The position numbers were made by a program, and so were the translations under genes. Shown one piece after another: positions 11,585 through 23,254 of a stretch of DNA of 64,000 nucleotides. Below the pieces are notes generated by a model. That model was not told where the DNA came from and searched no databases. It was given only the letters and a program-made list of their open reading frames with translations. The DNA comes from Neoceratodus forsteri. Lineage: Eukaryota > Chordata > Ceratodontiformes > Ceratodontidae. Position 1 is the stretch's first letter, and each line of letters opens with the position of its first letter. The stretch is taken from positions 487,953,501-488,017,500 of the forward strand of contig CM057459.1 in the NCBI GenBank assembly GCA_016271365.2, given 5' to 3'.

Positions 11585-11609
11585 ATTCTGCCTTTTCTAC
11601 TGGATGCTT

Positions 11610-14440
11610 TTGGATTTTGACACCATCAAGCCAGGAATGCTAGATCAAGTGGTCAATGCTGTCGGTGACAGCACCAGAAGTCCTGATGCACTAAATCTTG
11701 TTAAACTTATCTCTTTGCCCAACCACCTTAGTCATTGTACCTCCTATCACTCGGTAATAGATTGAATTCTCTCTTCTTATCCCTATCACAGTGTCTCTGC
11801 TGGCATTCTTCCCAACACCTTCAGTGATCACCAGATTACTGACTGGATCCAGGAAATCTGCCACCCTAAAGTTCCTATGAAGTTAATTTGAGCTAGGGTA
11901 ACCAGACCTCTCAACTTGACTGACCTTTTTGCTGACCTTGCACGACTGACTGGGCTCTACTCATCATGTTCATGGATATGGATGAGACTCCCTTTTTTTT
12001 CAAGCTAAATTTACTGTGGTTTAGGAGAAACACACCCCTTTCCATCACTGTTGGGTGGTAAGGGTTTCCTTTTACCTTGGATTTAAGCAGATATCATTGA
12101 CCTTTGTAAAGCTCAAGTCTGTGCTTGGTTCTTACATAAGACATCTAGTTTCCCTCTGATATGATGTATTACAAACTGCTTTTAACACCTGCACTAAATC
12201 TATTAGGGATGCTAAATCTTATTACTTCTCTATGAACCTCCAGGCTAATCTTAATTCACAGAGTAAGTTCTGTAAGGTTGACCACTCCTATTTTGATCTC
12301 CCACCCAATATTTTACACCTAGCCTAATTTCTAGTGATTCATGTATATCTGACAATGGGGCTATTGCTGCTGTGTTTAAGGAATTATTCACTTCCTGTGT
12401 TTAGTCTATACTTACTCACTCTTCCTCTTCTCCTCCTCCTTCTCTATTCCAGCTCTCCTTTCTTCTCAACTTATGTCCCCTCTTGTTTTTTCTTCTTCTC
12501 TCCAGTCTCTAATTTTGACCCTTTTATTCTGCTTTATTGATTGTAAACCCCTCCAAAGTGTATAGTCCTGTGGGTTTGACCCCACAACTTCTCATTCTCT
12601 CTGCACCTGCTATTGCAGTTTCTGTCTCTGTTCTACTCAGTCTTTCCTTTACTCAGTGCGGTACTGCAGCTCTGGAAGCAGTCCAGAGTCCTCCCTTTGC
12701 ACAAAAGGCTGACCTGGTCTCCCCAGCTAACTACTGTCCCATCTCCCTTTTTCCAACTCTCTCTAAGGTACAGGAACACTTTGATTTCAGCCAGCTCTCA
12801 TCTTTCCTGAATTCCTCTTATTGCCTCTCTCAGTATCAGTCTGGTTTCCAGAAGCATCCCTCTACTCTTTCGTCACTTCTCAAAGTCACTGATTCCATGT
12901 TTACAGAAATGGGTCAGTGCCTTATCACATCTGACCTCTTTATTGACCTTGTCAAGTCTTTTGACTCTCTTGACCAAATTATCCTGCTGGGTAAGTTGAT
13001 GCTTGCAGGTCTCTCTGTCACACTAGGCCCACAGTCATACCACCCTGAATGCACCCATTCTCATCTCTCTCTCTCTGCCACAACTTTGAACTGGCTCTGC
13101 TCTTATCACTCTGACTGCCACCAGTCAGTTTAGGTTGATGGCTCAGTCCTCCCCAACATTCATTCTGATGTCCCACAATATTCCAGTCATGGTCTCAGTC
13201 TTTTCACACTTTTTCTTAATGACCTCCCTTCTGTTTGTGTCATTGCCAACATACACATGCATATGGAGGACACAATCCTCTGTGCTACTGGTTGCTCTGT
13301 ATTTGAACTTAAATCAATACTTCAAAAGGACTTTGATAATTATCAGCACTGGTTCTCCTCAAACTGGCTTCTACTCAGTGCTAAAATGATGGTTTCCATG
13401 TCTTTGTTACAAGGCAAAACTAGTTAGGCTCCCCTCCTTCCCTTCTTTCACCACTCTTGATGGATCCCCATTGGAGCGTGTTCCCTCCTTTTAGTACCTT
13501 TTAGCATAGCTTGATCAGAACCATGATTTCTCTATACATATTAATGCCATTCTTAAGAATTATGTCCTAAACTTGGAGCCCTTTACCATAATAACGATTG
13601 CCTCCCACTCCGGGTCCATACAGAAATTGTTCTAAAAATTGTCTTGCCAGTGTTTGACTAAGCAGATGTGATCTATGGGGCTACTGCAAAAAAGCACTTA
13701 GCTAGGTTGGATCCTATTTTCCATTCTTTCTACCGATTTGCCTCAAGCTCCCTTCCTCTCCCTCATCCCTGTCTGCTCTATAAAATCCTCTCCCTGCTAT
13801 CTTTAGACCCCTGCCATCTACTTAATTGTGTTTCCTTTCTTTCTACATTCTGGTTTTCCTCTCTTCATCCCTAATTCAGCTGTCTCCTATTCAATATAAT
13901 ATATTCCAATTACTCCCTCTGTTCCTCTGATTCTTGCAGTCTATCTGTTCCTGCCTATCAAGATTCTTCTGGACAATCTGCATTCTCATTCTGTCTCCTA
14001 TCAGTTTGGAACTATCTTCCAACCTCCGTCTGCCTCTCCCCCTTTTATCGAACATTCAGATTCTCTCTTTCTCTCTCCCTCCCTCCTGCTCTTGCCCTAA
14101 ATCCTTAATCTATGCTTTACCAATCTCTGTCCGTCTACACATCTGTGCACCTAACATACACAACTTTGTTTTTATTTGTTGTTAAATTTTCTTGTCTTTT
14201 TTGTAAATTTCATTGCTTTTTCCACTACCCTGTCTCCTAAACTTAATTGATTTTTGTTGTAATCTGCATGCATGTATAACACCTCATATTTTATACCAGC
14301 TCAATAATTGTACTACTTTTTGGCAGTCTTATGTATTGCATTATTGCACCTTGTTACTTTCACTGTTGTTATGTACCCTCGTTCTCTATACCCTAAGTCA
14401 CATCTGGAGGTGAGCCTTGGCTCAGTGTTCCTTTCACGTT
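11610..14440 (+). mobile_element. Family X LINE, copy A (L2/CR1 group, pyrimidine-rich)
   Basis: Same family as 47736-52440 and 58560-63035. The first part gives weak endonuclease remnants near 11620-11880. At about 12090-12160 comes DIIDLCKAQVCAWF, the same linker block seen in copies B and C. RT follows (12537-13390) and a C-terminal region extends to about 13870. The 3' end has a 'GGCTCAGTGTTCCTTTC' motif near 14420-14436, shared in form with the other copies. The catalytic block, normally HMYADD, reads HMHMED at 13254-13271. The plus strand is strongly C/T-rich. Boundaries are approximate. Confidence 0.8.
12537..13133 (+). pseudogene. Family X reverse transcriptase fragment, copy A
   Basis: The 198-codon frame includes SPANYCPISLFPTLSKVQEH (RT entry block 'NYRPISLLSTLSK'). 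It continues with YQSGFQKHPSTLSSLLKVTD and FIDLVKSFDSLDQIIL, where the first catalytic Asp is retained in 'FIDL'. It loses homology after 'LDQIILLGKL' and ends at 13133, after a TC-rich stretch with VTLGPQSYHP. Downstream pieces continue in other frames. Confidence 0.8.
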
Positions 14441-15064
14441 TACCAGAGTACAAGCAAATACTGTACATATCATTACTGAATACATTGAACAAAATACAAC
14501 ATTTAAAATAGAGGGTGGGTCTTTTGGGATGTTGGCAGTTGGGAACAGTAAAAAGTACATTTATTATAAATATATTAGCAATAAATCTAAGACATATGGT
14601 ACAGTGTATATTGTGCATATATTTGTACCCGCACATAAATGTATGGAATAATGCATGTTTCAGAAAAAATATATTTACAGTATATAGAATGGCATAATAT
14701 ATGGCAATCACATATAGTAATAAAGAGCAAATACTGTATATGTTTTGTAATATGCAACATATATTGGCTATATATATTTCATTCTATAGAAAAATCAACC
14801 CATTTCATAATATAAAACATATATTTGATAATTAAAATGTGTACTATTCCATATAAAAGAAAATCCATTCATAATCGCATTACTGAATAAATTAAAAAGT
14901 AATATTACAGCATTTGTTTTTATATTTAAAATATATTCTTTTGGTATAGGAATCCATTTGACAACACATTTTATAATTCAGTAGACAGAGGGCATAAAGT
15001 GTTGCTGCTGTTTTGAGTGAATGTGAATATTCAGACAGTTCAAAGATATATTACTGTAGATAGA
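14441..15064. other. AT-rich spacer
   Basis: Strongly A/T-rich with repeated ATATA and GTATAT words and no recognisable element. It may include the far 3' tail of family X copy A. Confidence 0.4.
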
Positions 15065-15200
15065 TATCACAGAGAGAAGCACAGGGAGGTTCTGTGACTG
15101 GCATAGGTTCACACATCGAGTAAGTGGTGGTTTAGGGATTACAGTAAAACCTGAGTCCCTAAGTTCACAATGCTGCATTTTAACCACAGGGCCACACTAC
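15065..15200 (-). repeat. MIR-like (CORE-SINE) copy, minus strand
   Basis: The reverse complement contains a tRNA-related head beginning GTGTGGCCCTGTGGTTAAAA. It continues into the MIR-type segment CCACTTACTCGATGTGTGAA and CCAGTCACAGAACCTCCCTG, which matches the familiar 'tgtgtgaccttgggcaagtcac' layout. It is diverged and shortened at its 3' side. Resemblance to mammalian MIR is from memory of that consensus. Confidence 0.7.
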
Positions 15201-17699
15201 CTCTTTAACAATAACATCCACAAAGTCAGGGTAAAAGAAGTGATCCAGATTCAACTTCAGTTCAGCTCCAACTTGGGGTCTGAAAATTTTATTTGGCTTC
15301 ATTAATTTGACTGAACTACCTTGGCTACCAATACAGTAAATGTCAATGGGTAAAACAGATAATAAATGGGGGGCATTGTGGTTAGAAATTAATATGGATT
15401 ACTGTAGCTTACTCGAGGAAAGTGCATTGGCATGCATCTGCTTTGGATTACTGTTTGTGGTGGTGCGATACAGTCTGCAATGAGTATGTCTCCTGTATTC
15501 TAGTTCTGAGCTATAGTTATTGTTAGAATTCATTACTGAGTTCCAGGTATCCCCCGATAGTCTCTGTTTTACCTTCATGCCAATTTACTGCATTCTCACT
15601 TACTCCATATTATATTCAAAATGTATTAATACGCACCTCAACATAAACACAAATGCAAAAACGATACATTTAGGATATTAAGTTTAACTTTCAAGTGTTC
15701 CACCACAAATAGATGTACATTTCTGTTGCTTTTTGTTTCTTTTCTGGTTGGGGGTTAATATTTTGTCTTTTTCAGGTTTTCAATATTGATTGAACTGAGT
15801 AACAATTGAGACATTAAGATAGCTGAAGCCAACCTAGTTATAGTGAATGGTAGAACCTTATTATTGCTAAAATTCAGTAGAAACACAGTCTTGTTATGGT
15901 ATCATTTTGACATTTTCTTGCTGTTAACCACTGTAGAACGATACCATAACAAGAAAGTATGTCACTGTCTGCTAAATTCCACAACAGCAGTGCTCAGAGC
16001 TAAGCAGTTATTCAAACCTCCGTGACGGTTGTGAGCACAGTACTGAGTAAAAAAAAAAAGTATACTTTAATTTTGTTTCTTCTTTTCCTCTCCCCAGGTA
16101 CCTGAATAATTATTCAAATGCATGTCCCTGAATCATCTCTCTGTAAGTGAACAGTGGCTCTGTGACACTTCCTGATGATGTACAGAGCATGTTTTGACCC
16201 TAACCTATTTGACCGCCCTTTGTTGTGAAACCACTTCGGAGTGTGCCAGGACTAGTCATTGATTGTTTTTCTCTAGTTTAAAAATGCATTTATTTGTTCT
16301 TCCACTGAATTTTGAATTGTAGCCAGTCTTAAAACAATAAAACCTGTCTTTATACAGTGAAAACAGATTTGCGTCTATATCTTCATCACAAGGTAAGGTG
16401 TTATTTTTTAAATTGCAGTGTAATGCTGCTTCTTCTCCACTCTTAAACTGGTCCCATACACTATAAAAGACAATGTATGAGCACCAGTTAACAAACCTGT
16501 TAAATTCACATCTTGAGGTTACCATGGTTACTGAAATCCTCTTGAACTGCACTCTCGAGGTTTACAGACCATGGTAACCTCTCAATGCTAATACAACGTG
16601 GTGTGTTAACTACTCCCCATACATTATCTTCTATGTAGTCAATAGACTGCATGAGGTTATAAGACCAAGGAAGTTGTCCATCTGTGTGTGTCTCATTAGA
16701 GCAGATGACATTCTGAAAGAATTAATATCCAACCCCAAGATGGTGTATAAAAGGGGTAGAAATTTAAAGGGTCATCTGGTTCATTTGAATTAGCTACAAA
16801 ACCTACAAGATAGAATATCCTGGTTACCCACAATCCCAACACGGACAGAAACATGTGGAAACTTTAAATGATGCAAGGTATTGTTTATCACCAGTACATT
16901 CACTAACCCAAAAACAGGAAAATATGACGTCATAAACAGGCTACGTTACATGTTCTACAGAAGTGGTTGTATATTTGTCTACCTTTTCTTGCAAATGCTA
17001 CTGTATGGAAAGGACAATACCTTAACTACTGTAAGAGTTAGAACTAGAGAACATGTGAGGGCAGTGCAAAATAAGACAGAGCAGAATGCTCAAGCAGCAC
17101 ATATTCAAGGAGGCATATCAGGTAGCATGCATGTAATCAGATTTAGGGGAATTGAGAAAGTAGAAAAAAACTAGGAGAGGAGGGGAGGGGACTTTGAATT
17201 AATCCTTCACCAAAGAGAGAACTTAACAAAACAGAATTGGTTAATTTTCTGTAATCCTTTTACTTTATATAATGCCCAGTGGTTATATATAATTAGCCAG
17301 CAACTACCCCATAATACTGTATTTAGCAACTTGTGAGAATTATAGCAGGCTATCTTCAATGCTCTAATTAAATGTTGTTCTGTTTTCTTTCAGAAACTAC
17401 AGCGATTACTGATATAAGACCCAAAATACATTGATATTATCAGTTTTTATGTTGAATGGGATAGACAGTGATTTTGTAAAATGAAAATTTGTGGATATTT
17501 GTATCCTTCTGTAATAAGCGCAGATGGCATTTTAAAATTTAAATGGTCTGTTGATCGAACAATAAGATTAACTTACTGACTAAAAAAGGTTCAATGCATA
17601 ATATTTAAGTGTCTCACTTTTGTTGTATAATTCATGGTGAAATAGTAGGTTCATATGTTTTTTTGTGTTAGGCAGAGGGTTCTTTCTTTATATGGCCGT
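15201..17699. other. unassigned AT-rich sequence
   Basis: No protein resemblance or element ends were recognised. Points of note: a 14-bp perfect inverted repeat with ACCATGGT core (16515-16528 and 16568-16581, loop 39), and two polypyrimidine-AG sites (near 16098 and 17395) that look like 3' splice sites but lead into stops in every frame or shortly after. Probably intronic or intergenic. Confidence 0.4.
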
Positions 17700-17815
17700 A
17701 GTGAGTGGAGCCCTGAAGACGTCTTGCTGTCACTTGGGGAAAAAGGACACTTCAGACTCCCACCAAAGCACACGTTGGACTTGAACCATGATCCTTTCAC
17801 TACCTGAAGTCACTA
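17700..17815 (-). repeat. possible tRNA-derived SINE fragment
   Basis: On the minus strand, ATGGTTCAAGTCC resembles a tRNA B box (GGTTCGANTCC). It is preceded by a segment that could be a degenerate A box. No body or tail was identified, so the call is tentative. Confidence 0.25.
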
Positions 17816-18914
17816 CACTGGGGGGAAGGGGGAGTGGAGAGAAAGAGTTTCTTTCCTATGTGCAGCATTCTCGTGCCATCTCAAATTATAATCGGTGGAT
17901 ATGCTCAGTGTAAACAGCACATATGGCTTGCTTTAGTCTTAATGGACACCTAAGCCCTCTTTTTACATATTTTTATCTAAACAATGCCCTATTGGCAGGA
18001 GTGTATGTTTTTTAATGTAGTTCTCCAGGCAGCAGTCTTTAAGTAGAGATTTAAAGGAACTTTATTTTATAGCTAATCTGCTGAATTTCTTCACAGACTT
18101 TATTGGAGCACAAGATGACTTAAGATCAGGCTTCAGCTTGTGGCAATGGGGTCACTAGGCTGGGACAGTCAGACAGAGATTGTGATGATTCTCTAAATAA
18201 GTAAAACAGACAGTCTCATTTTTTCATAAATCTGTTTGTTTGCTAAGTTAAAGTTGCTTTCCCTGCTAAGGCAAGTAAAAATCATGTAACCCTCTGTCCA
18301 TTTCTTGTATTGACAATCCTGTGGACAAATCTGTCTGGGTAAACTTTATTTGCATTTGTAAGGAGTTTATTTGGAAATACTGCTTGATCGATTATAAAGT
18401 GGCAGTTTTATTGGTGCCTGTGTCTGATGGTTATCTTCCATCTTTGACTTTCAAGGTACTGTTAGCTCCAAAGAAGCTGATGGGTGAGGGTGGGGGCTTC
18501 AGTTTTGTTTTCTTTTAGTCAAAGTCTCCTCTATTTAGTACTATAATCAAACATATAAACAGTAAGATAGAGTAGCTATGACATTTAACTAAGATTACTC
18601 TTTGCTGATACTTGCCTATGGTGGTGCTTAATTATACATTTGTGATAGCATGGACCCTGAAGTTGAATGCATTGCTCTGCTTTGACTTGTCATATTGTAT
18701 CCTACATAGCTATTTGTGTGATATTTTTATGTTTGTACTAAATGAAGCATTTGGCTGACATGCTGCTCAAACAAGCATAAGTCAGTGCCAAACATGTTTG
18801 CTTTCATGCTGTTACAAGTTAGAACAACAGTATCTTGAAGCTATAGGCAGGCCATTCTTACTCCTATGAGCCACTGTTTCACAGACTTTTGGTTCCATTG
18901 GGCTAAGGAGTATA
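17816..18914. other. unassigned; holds a short segment shared with 26.6 kb
   Basis: The stretch 17942-17992 matches 26592-26640 closely, including the shared word TTTACATATTTTTATCTAAA, so both derive from one dispersed repeat. Nothing else was recognised. Confidence 0.45.
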
Positions 18915-19045
18915 GGCCCCATATTCAGAGCTGACCATGTGTGGTCTGTGGCAGTTTGTGCACAGCTTGCCTGGGGGGGAGGGGGCAATATTCAGACAAT
19001 TAACTCACTGCAAATGGAGCATGCAAACTGTCTAAATATGGGGCC
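18915..19045. mobile_element. short MITE with GGCCCCATATT termini
   Basis: The left end reads GGCCCCATATTCAGA and the reverse complement of the right end reads GGCCCCATATTTAGA, giving inverted termini of about 15 bp around a 131-bp element. Near its middle a second CAATATTCAGACAATT word echoes the terminus, suggesting internal rearrangement. The superfamily is undecided because the flanking duplication is not clear. Confidence 0.55.
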
Positions 19046-19263
19046 AGGTTGATACAGTGCATAGTGACTATTCACTATGCTAACACAGGCCCAGACTGAA
19101 TATGGCTAACAGGAGGGTGGTGGAGGTATTGTAGATCTAATGGATAGTGGCAGAACTCTTGAGTACCATATTTAGCCCTAACATGTTAATGACCCCTTTG
19201 GGCATGGAAGGCACTATGGCCCATTTACATGCCCATTATGAGTTCATTAACATGTGTGCATGC

Positions 19264-19400
19264 CCCCTCCCATTCTGTAGCTTTCTGACATATTCCTTGT
19301 GGTCTAGGGGTCCCTCCACCCTCCTATTCCCCTGTCCTGTAGATGTCTCAAATATTTCTGGTGGTGTATTGGATCCTGTACCCAGGGCTGGTGTTAAGCT
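19264..19400 (+). repeat. member of a ~60-bp unit repeat family
   Basis: Two degenerate units contain CTTGTGGTCTAGGGGTCCCT and CCTGTCCTGTAGATGTCTC followed by ATATTTCTGGTGGTG. The same words form the tandem array at 22620-22850. Confidence 0.5.
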
Positions 19401-20734
19401 TGATTTCACCCCAAGCAAACAAACCTCTGGTGCCCCCAATAGTGATATGAAAAGTGAGGAGGGTTATAAAAGGAACAAAAATGCAGAGTATAGGCCAGGG
19501 ATCTAGGGGCCACATAGGCCTCCAGAAAATGTTTAATTTTGGTGCATTCTGGTGCATTTTGGGGGGGGGGCATTTGAAATAAAATTGTCTACCCTGTTAC
19601 CCCCTTCACATGCTCAGTAAATTGCACTCTAGCCCACTGCCAAAAGTCCCCACAGTCGAATAAGTTGCCTGAACCACCCTCCCCCGTAGCCTAGCCACCT
19701 GCTCCAGTTCATGGCCCCAGCCCTCCAAAATGTACTGCAAGTTGCACCCTAGCTCCTCTCCCTAGAATCCTCAGCCCTCCTCCACTGCATCATCCATTTC
19801 TGAAGGGTCTGTTTTTATTGCCAGTGCTATCCTCTTCTTGCTCCTACTGGGCTGAGCTGCTGTTCTTTGCACTGATCACTCAGAACTGACTGGCCACTTT
19901 TGATTGACTCAGACACATGCAACTCTCTCGCTGTTTCAGAGAGGTGTTGGTTCCTAGACTTCTCCTCCAGACAGACATGGACAGACTGAGATTTCTGAGC
20001 AATAGCAGTTAGTATTTGAATATATATATACATATAGCCATATTCCATTTATCATTTAAGCATGGGCAGTACCACCCAATCTGACCCTAGCCTACTTACC
20101 TGTTGTGACTCGCTCCCTCACTCTCTTGTCTTGTCAGTAAAAATAAATTAAAATACAGCACAAGGATATGTATGGATTGACTTGACTGGTCAAGTCAGAG
20201 AATGATGAATAACACACAGTACAACTCAGAAACAAAGTATTTACTCAAAATAAAAGTTTTAACAAAAAAGCACCACCCGGTTATAACTAATTCAACATTT
20301 TTAAGTATGTACAGTATGAGCATCAAAGTCTTTGAAAGGATTGGGTATAATGAAGTCCTACAAGAGCTGTGCCTTGTATAGAAAATGACCTGTAACATTC
20401 TTAAGGCCAAGAAAAAACTGAAATAAAATAAAAAAACATGAAAGCTGAATTAGCGTTTATCCTGCAGTGCAATATTACTTAATGCTTTAAGCATAAAAAC
20501 AGTGTGACAGACAGACTTTCTACTCCCTCAATTTCTTTCTGCTTCTTTCAGTGTGCCATAGCAAAGTGATGCAATTCAATTTAAAGCAGTTGCCATCCTT
20601 TCTGCATTGTTGTCACAGCCTGGATCAGTTTTGAACAAGTGACCTAGAGGTGAAACACTACTGCTATCCATTTTTATCCAGTGGTGGAAATGAGGAAAAA
20701 TCTTTACAGGGCTCTGAACTTTTAAACAGAAAAT
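19401..20734. other. unassigned sequence
   Basis: Contains a G run (19560-19570) and two loosely similar CTAGC/CACCTAGCTCC-type stretches between 19600 and 19790. A short (TA)n run occurs near 20020. No coding frame or element was identified. Confidence 0.4.
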
Positions 20735-20870
20735 AAAATCTAGAGCACATGTTTTAAAACAAGGAGACCACAGTTTAAATTGTACCAGAACTACTTTCTT
20801 GCTGTGTGACTCTGAGCAAGTCACTTAACCGCTCAGTGCTTCAGTTCACTAAGCTATAACAATGGACAAA
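20735..20870 (+). repeat. MIR-like (CORE-SINE) copy, plus strand
   Basis: Carries CTTGCTGTGTGACTCTGAGC, AAGTCACTTAACCGCTCAGT and GCTTCAGTTCACTAAGC in order, the diagnostic 'tgtgaccttgggcaagtcacttaacc...cctcagttt' core of MIR-type SINEs. A decayed tRNA-like head lies just upstream. It is followed immediately by a unit of the 'CCCCACTGAAAA' minisatellite family. Confidence 0.75.
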
Positions 20871-20945
20871 TCTAGGGCCCCACTGAAAAGGAGATATTGT
20901 ATCTCAGCTTGGCTGTACTAGCTAAACAAATTCTATTTAAAAATC
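20868..20945 (+). repeat. single unit of the CCCCACTGAAAA repeat family
   Basis: GGGCCCCACTGAAAAGGAG, then GATATTGTATCTCAGCTTGG, then a degenerate GCTGTACTAGCTAAACAAAT. This is the reverse orientation of the tandem array at 23255-23545 and the same orientation as the members at 29257 and 29625. Confidence 0.6.
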
Positions 20946-21889
20946 ACTAGTGGTTATGAGGTCATGCTAATAATAGTTTGCCTTTTTACATCATATTTAG
21001 AGCAGGTTTATGCAATGGAGGGCCATATTTTCTTTAAAATTCATTACATTTAATTTTCTACTTTTTTTCCTGCCCACATAGCAATAATTCATTCCTAGCT
21101 TTTTCCTAGAACACAGTGAGGCTTTTTATTTTAAAAGCAGAGCTGCATTCCAGCACATTCTTCCCTTACAATTACCACTGCTGTTTTTAACCTTTATATT
21201 CCAGCAGTCAGTGGTCTCCCTTTACCAAAATCCTGTATCCACTCCTGACTGCCAGTTTGAGGGGTGGGCTGCATTATCCAAACAGTTCCACCATCTCTAA
21301 GAAAGAGTATGAAGTATACAGTATGTCATCATCACAATTTGCCTTAAATCTTCTGTATTCTCTTAGATGCCACAGTTATGTGTTAAAACGATATACTATA
21401 GTAAGCAGTTCTCAATAGTCCAGCAATTCCATTAACAGTAGGAACAGCCAGTCAACACCACTTCTAGCTGGCTTCTGATATATGGTAGCTCAGGAAGACA
21501 TTTTTAAAGCAAGAACTTTTCACATTACAAAAATGAAATGCTAACCAGTGTTGCTGCATACTTCATTCCTGCCTGGTCCCTGATCCAGGCAGAGGAGACT
21601 GAGGACATGCACGCCATGCTTCTTCAGTGCTCCTTGCACCATGTAGTGGGAGACAGCCAGGCAGCCATTCCATCTCAAGCAGGAGAACCCCCAGCCGTTC
21701 CATCTTGAGTAAGAGAGCTGCCACCCACCACTGCCACCTTGCTCTGTGTTCACAGACCCTGCCAGCCATAAAACCCCAGACTTGCTGCTGCCAACACCAT
21801 TCAAACTAGTGGTCTTTTGTTGCTCGCTCCATCTCCATGGCAACCACCCCCATGCCAATGCTGCATGGCACCTGCTTGCTCTGCCCTTA
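20946..21889. other. unassigned sequence
   Basis: No recognisable element. The stretch 21541-21860 is G/C-rich on one strand, with CAGCAGGAG/CTGCCACC words that give long but composition-driven minus-strand frames with no family match. Confidence 0.4.
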
Positions 21890-22320
21890 AAGTGTCAGTG
21901 GCTCAGTAGGTAGCACACTCATCTCTGAGGCCAGGAGATCACAGGGCTGTGGGTTCAGTTCCCACATCTGGCACTTGGGTTAATATCCCAGTACTGACAC
22001 TGTAGTGCAGCATGAGAGGGGTGCTGCACTTCTGAGGTGCCGTCTTTCGGATGAGACATTAAACCGAGGTCCCATCTGCCTGGATTGGTGGCAGTTCAAG
22101 TGGATGTTAAAAATCCCATGGCACTTATCGAAAACAGTAGGGGAATTTCCCCGGTGTCCTGGCCAAATTTCCCTCATTCACTAAAAATACCACCAACAGC
22201 TTAAGTTCAGTTGGCATTCATCTGTATCCTCCTTCCCTGGGTCGTGCCTGAAAATAGGCATGATTTGTCTAGTGCACTTACCTGGTCAACAAAAGCTAAA
22301 TAAAATAAAATAAATAAAGG
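21890..22320 (+). repeat. tRNA-headed SINE with conserved central domain
   Basis: The head has a pol III A box (TGGCTCAGTAGG, 21899-21910) and B box (GGTTCAGTTCC, 21952-21962), spaced as in a tRNA gene. The body carries GTGCCGTCTTTCGGATGAGA then CATTAAACCGAGGTCCC, then AAAATCCCATGGCAC and CCCCGGTGTCCTGGCC. This is the well-known body of V-SINE/HE1-type vertebrate SINEs. The tail ends in (TAAAA)n/(TAAA)n. It is close to complete and less diverged than the other SINEs here. Confidence 0.85.
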
Positions 22321-22619
22321 GGCCATGCTTTTCTCTATTCCTCCAGCAGCTGAAAACTCAGGGGCTGGGGTGGGGGTATGGTGATGGCATGTATGGGTTC
22401 ATCAGGCCCTGGGGCAGTGGACACACATCAATATTTACCCCTCAAAAGACAACTTTCACTCAAGTCCATGAGGAGAAAAAAGAAAGAAAAAAAATGAACA
22501 CAGGCATATTCAGGGGACTGGGGAACCACTGGCTTATGTGCCCAGTCTGTACTGGCACCCCAAGCAGCTGCATGTTTTGTGTGTGCCTAATGCCGGTCTT
22601 GCCTGTACCCCCTGATTGA

Positions 22620-22850
22620 CGATCCTGCACCTGTCTTGAATATTCCTAGTAGTTTAGTGGTCCCCCACATCCCTGGTGATCTGTCCTATAGCTGTCTCGA
22701 ATATTCCTGGTGGAGTAGTGATTCCTGCACCCTCAATCGACTGTCCTGTAACAGTCATGAATATTCCTGGTAGTCTAGTGGTCCCCCCCATAAGGACATC
22801 TGATCCTCTGTCAACCCGCTTGCTCAGGATCCTCTTCCCCACAACACCTC
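22620..22850 (+). repeat. tandem repeat of ~60-bp units
   Basis: The word GAATATTCCT recurs at 22638, 22699 and 22759 (spacing 61 and 60). Each copy is followed by a form of GGTAGTCTAGTGGTCCCCC and preceded by CTGTCCTGTANCTGTC. The TGGTAGTCTAGTGGT word resembles the A-box side of a tRNA-Glu, which may be chance. An inverted copy of the last unit lies at 23085-23175. Confidence 0.65.
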
Positions 22851-23084
22851 CCTCCCCGCTCAGGTCATCTATGCCAAAGTACAGAAATAGTAACCGTTAC
22901 CTGCACAGCCCTCTGCGCATCATCTTGGCCTGCCACCATCTGATTGTCAGTGAGTGATCATGAGTTTAGTAGAAACAGGAGTTTGTACAATACTTGATAT
23001 TGCTCAGTGACCATCATATGGAAAACAGTTGAGGTGGTGAGCAGAGGGCTGTGCCAGTTATCACCATTGTTGTAGTTTGCATTA

Positions 23085-23175
23085 TGTGACCAGGGTGTGC
23101 GGGGTGCCTGAGATGGTGAGTCAGGAGGGGGTCAGATGCCCTTATTGGAGGGACCACTAGACTACCAAGAATATA
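23085..23175 (-). repeat. inverted copy of the ~60-bp repeat unit
   Basis: The reverse complement reads GGTAGTCTAGTGGTCCCTCC, then AATAAGGGCATCTGACCCCC, parallel to 22770-22815 on the plus strand. The two copies could pair as a long stem with a loop of about 250 bases. Confidence 0.6.
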
Positions 23176-23254
23176 CCAGACTTCTACAAGATGGGTGATC
23201 TTGATGTGTCTACAATGTATTTTTCCATGAAAGATCATTTTACATGCAACATCT

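Larger units (their letters stand above)
4978..11600 (-). mobile_element. Tx1-like L1 LINE with ORF1 and ORF2, decayed and interrupted
   Basis: Read on the minus strand: an ORF1-like coiled-coil protein (about 10522-11584), a 1.5-kb spacer, then ORF2. ORF2 has APE endonuclease (8154-8932), a helical linker (7346-7534), RT (5592-6945) and a C-terminal tail readable to about 4980. RT blocks follow the L1/Tx1 pattern: GPDGFVAEFYQKFY, AKIFARMIANWL and NAVKAFDHLDWVFLE, then RLNGVLSASFPI, then the post-active-site blocks. The catalytic motif is destroyed (NASN, 6081-6092). ORF2 is interrupted by a hAT-like MITE at 7521-7958 and by a hairpin-rich insert at 6886-7160. Many stops and frameshifts make it a fossil. 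Tx1 placement is by resemblance only. Confidence 0.85.

Noticed and set aside
16099..16141. Possible exon between a strong polypyrimidine-CAG and GTAAGTG
   Set aside because: All three frames contain stops within it. It could only be a non-coding exon, with no other support.
16256..16552. 98-codon minus-strand frame
   Set aside because: Lies in AT-rich unassigned DNA and shows no recognisable domain; its start overlaps an inverted repeat. Treated as chance.
17396..17450. Possible 3' splice site and terminal exon after TTCTTTCAG
   Set aside because: The frame is open for only about a dozen codons and nothing supports it.
21541..21858. 105-codon minus-strand frame with Trp/Gly-rich sequence
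   Set aside because: Explained by local G/C-rich composition; no start context, domain or repeat support.
22770..22790. tRNA-Glu gene
   Set aside because: Only the 5' A-box-like word is present; no anticodon stem, B box or acceptor pairing can be traced.
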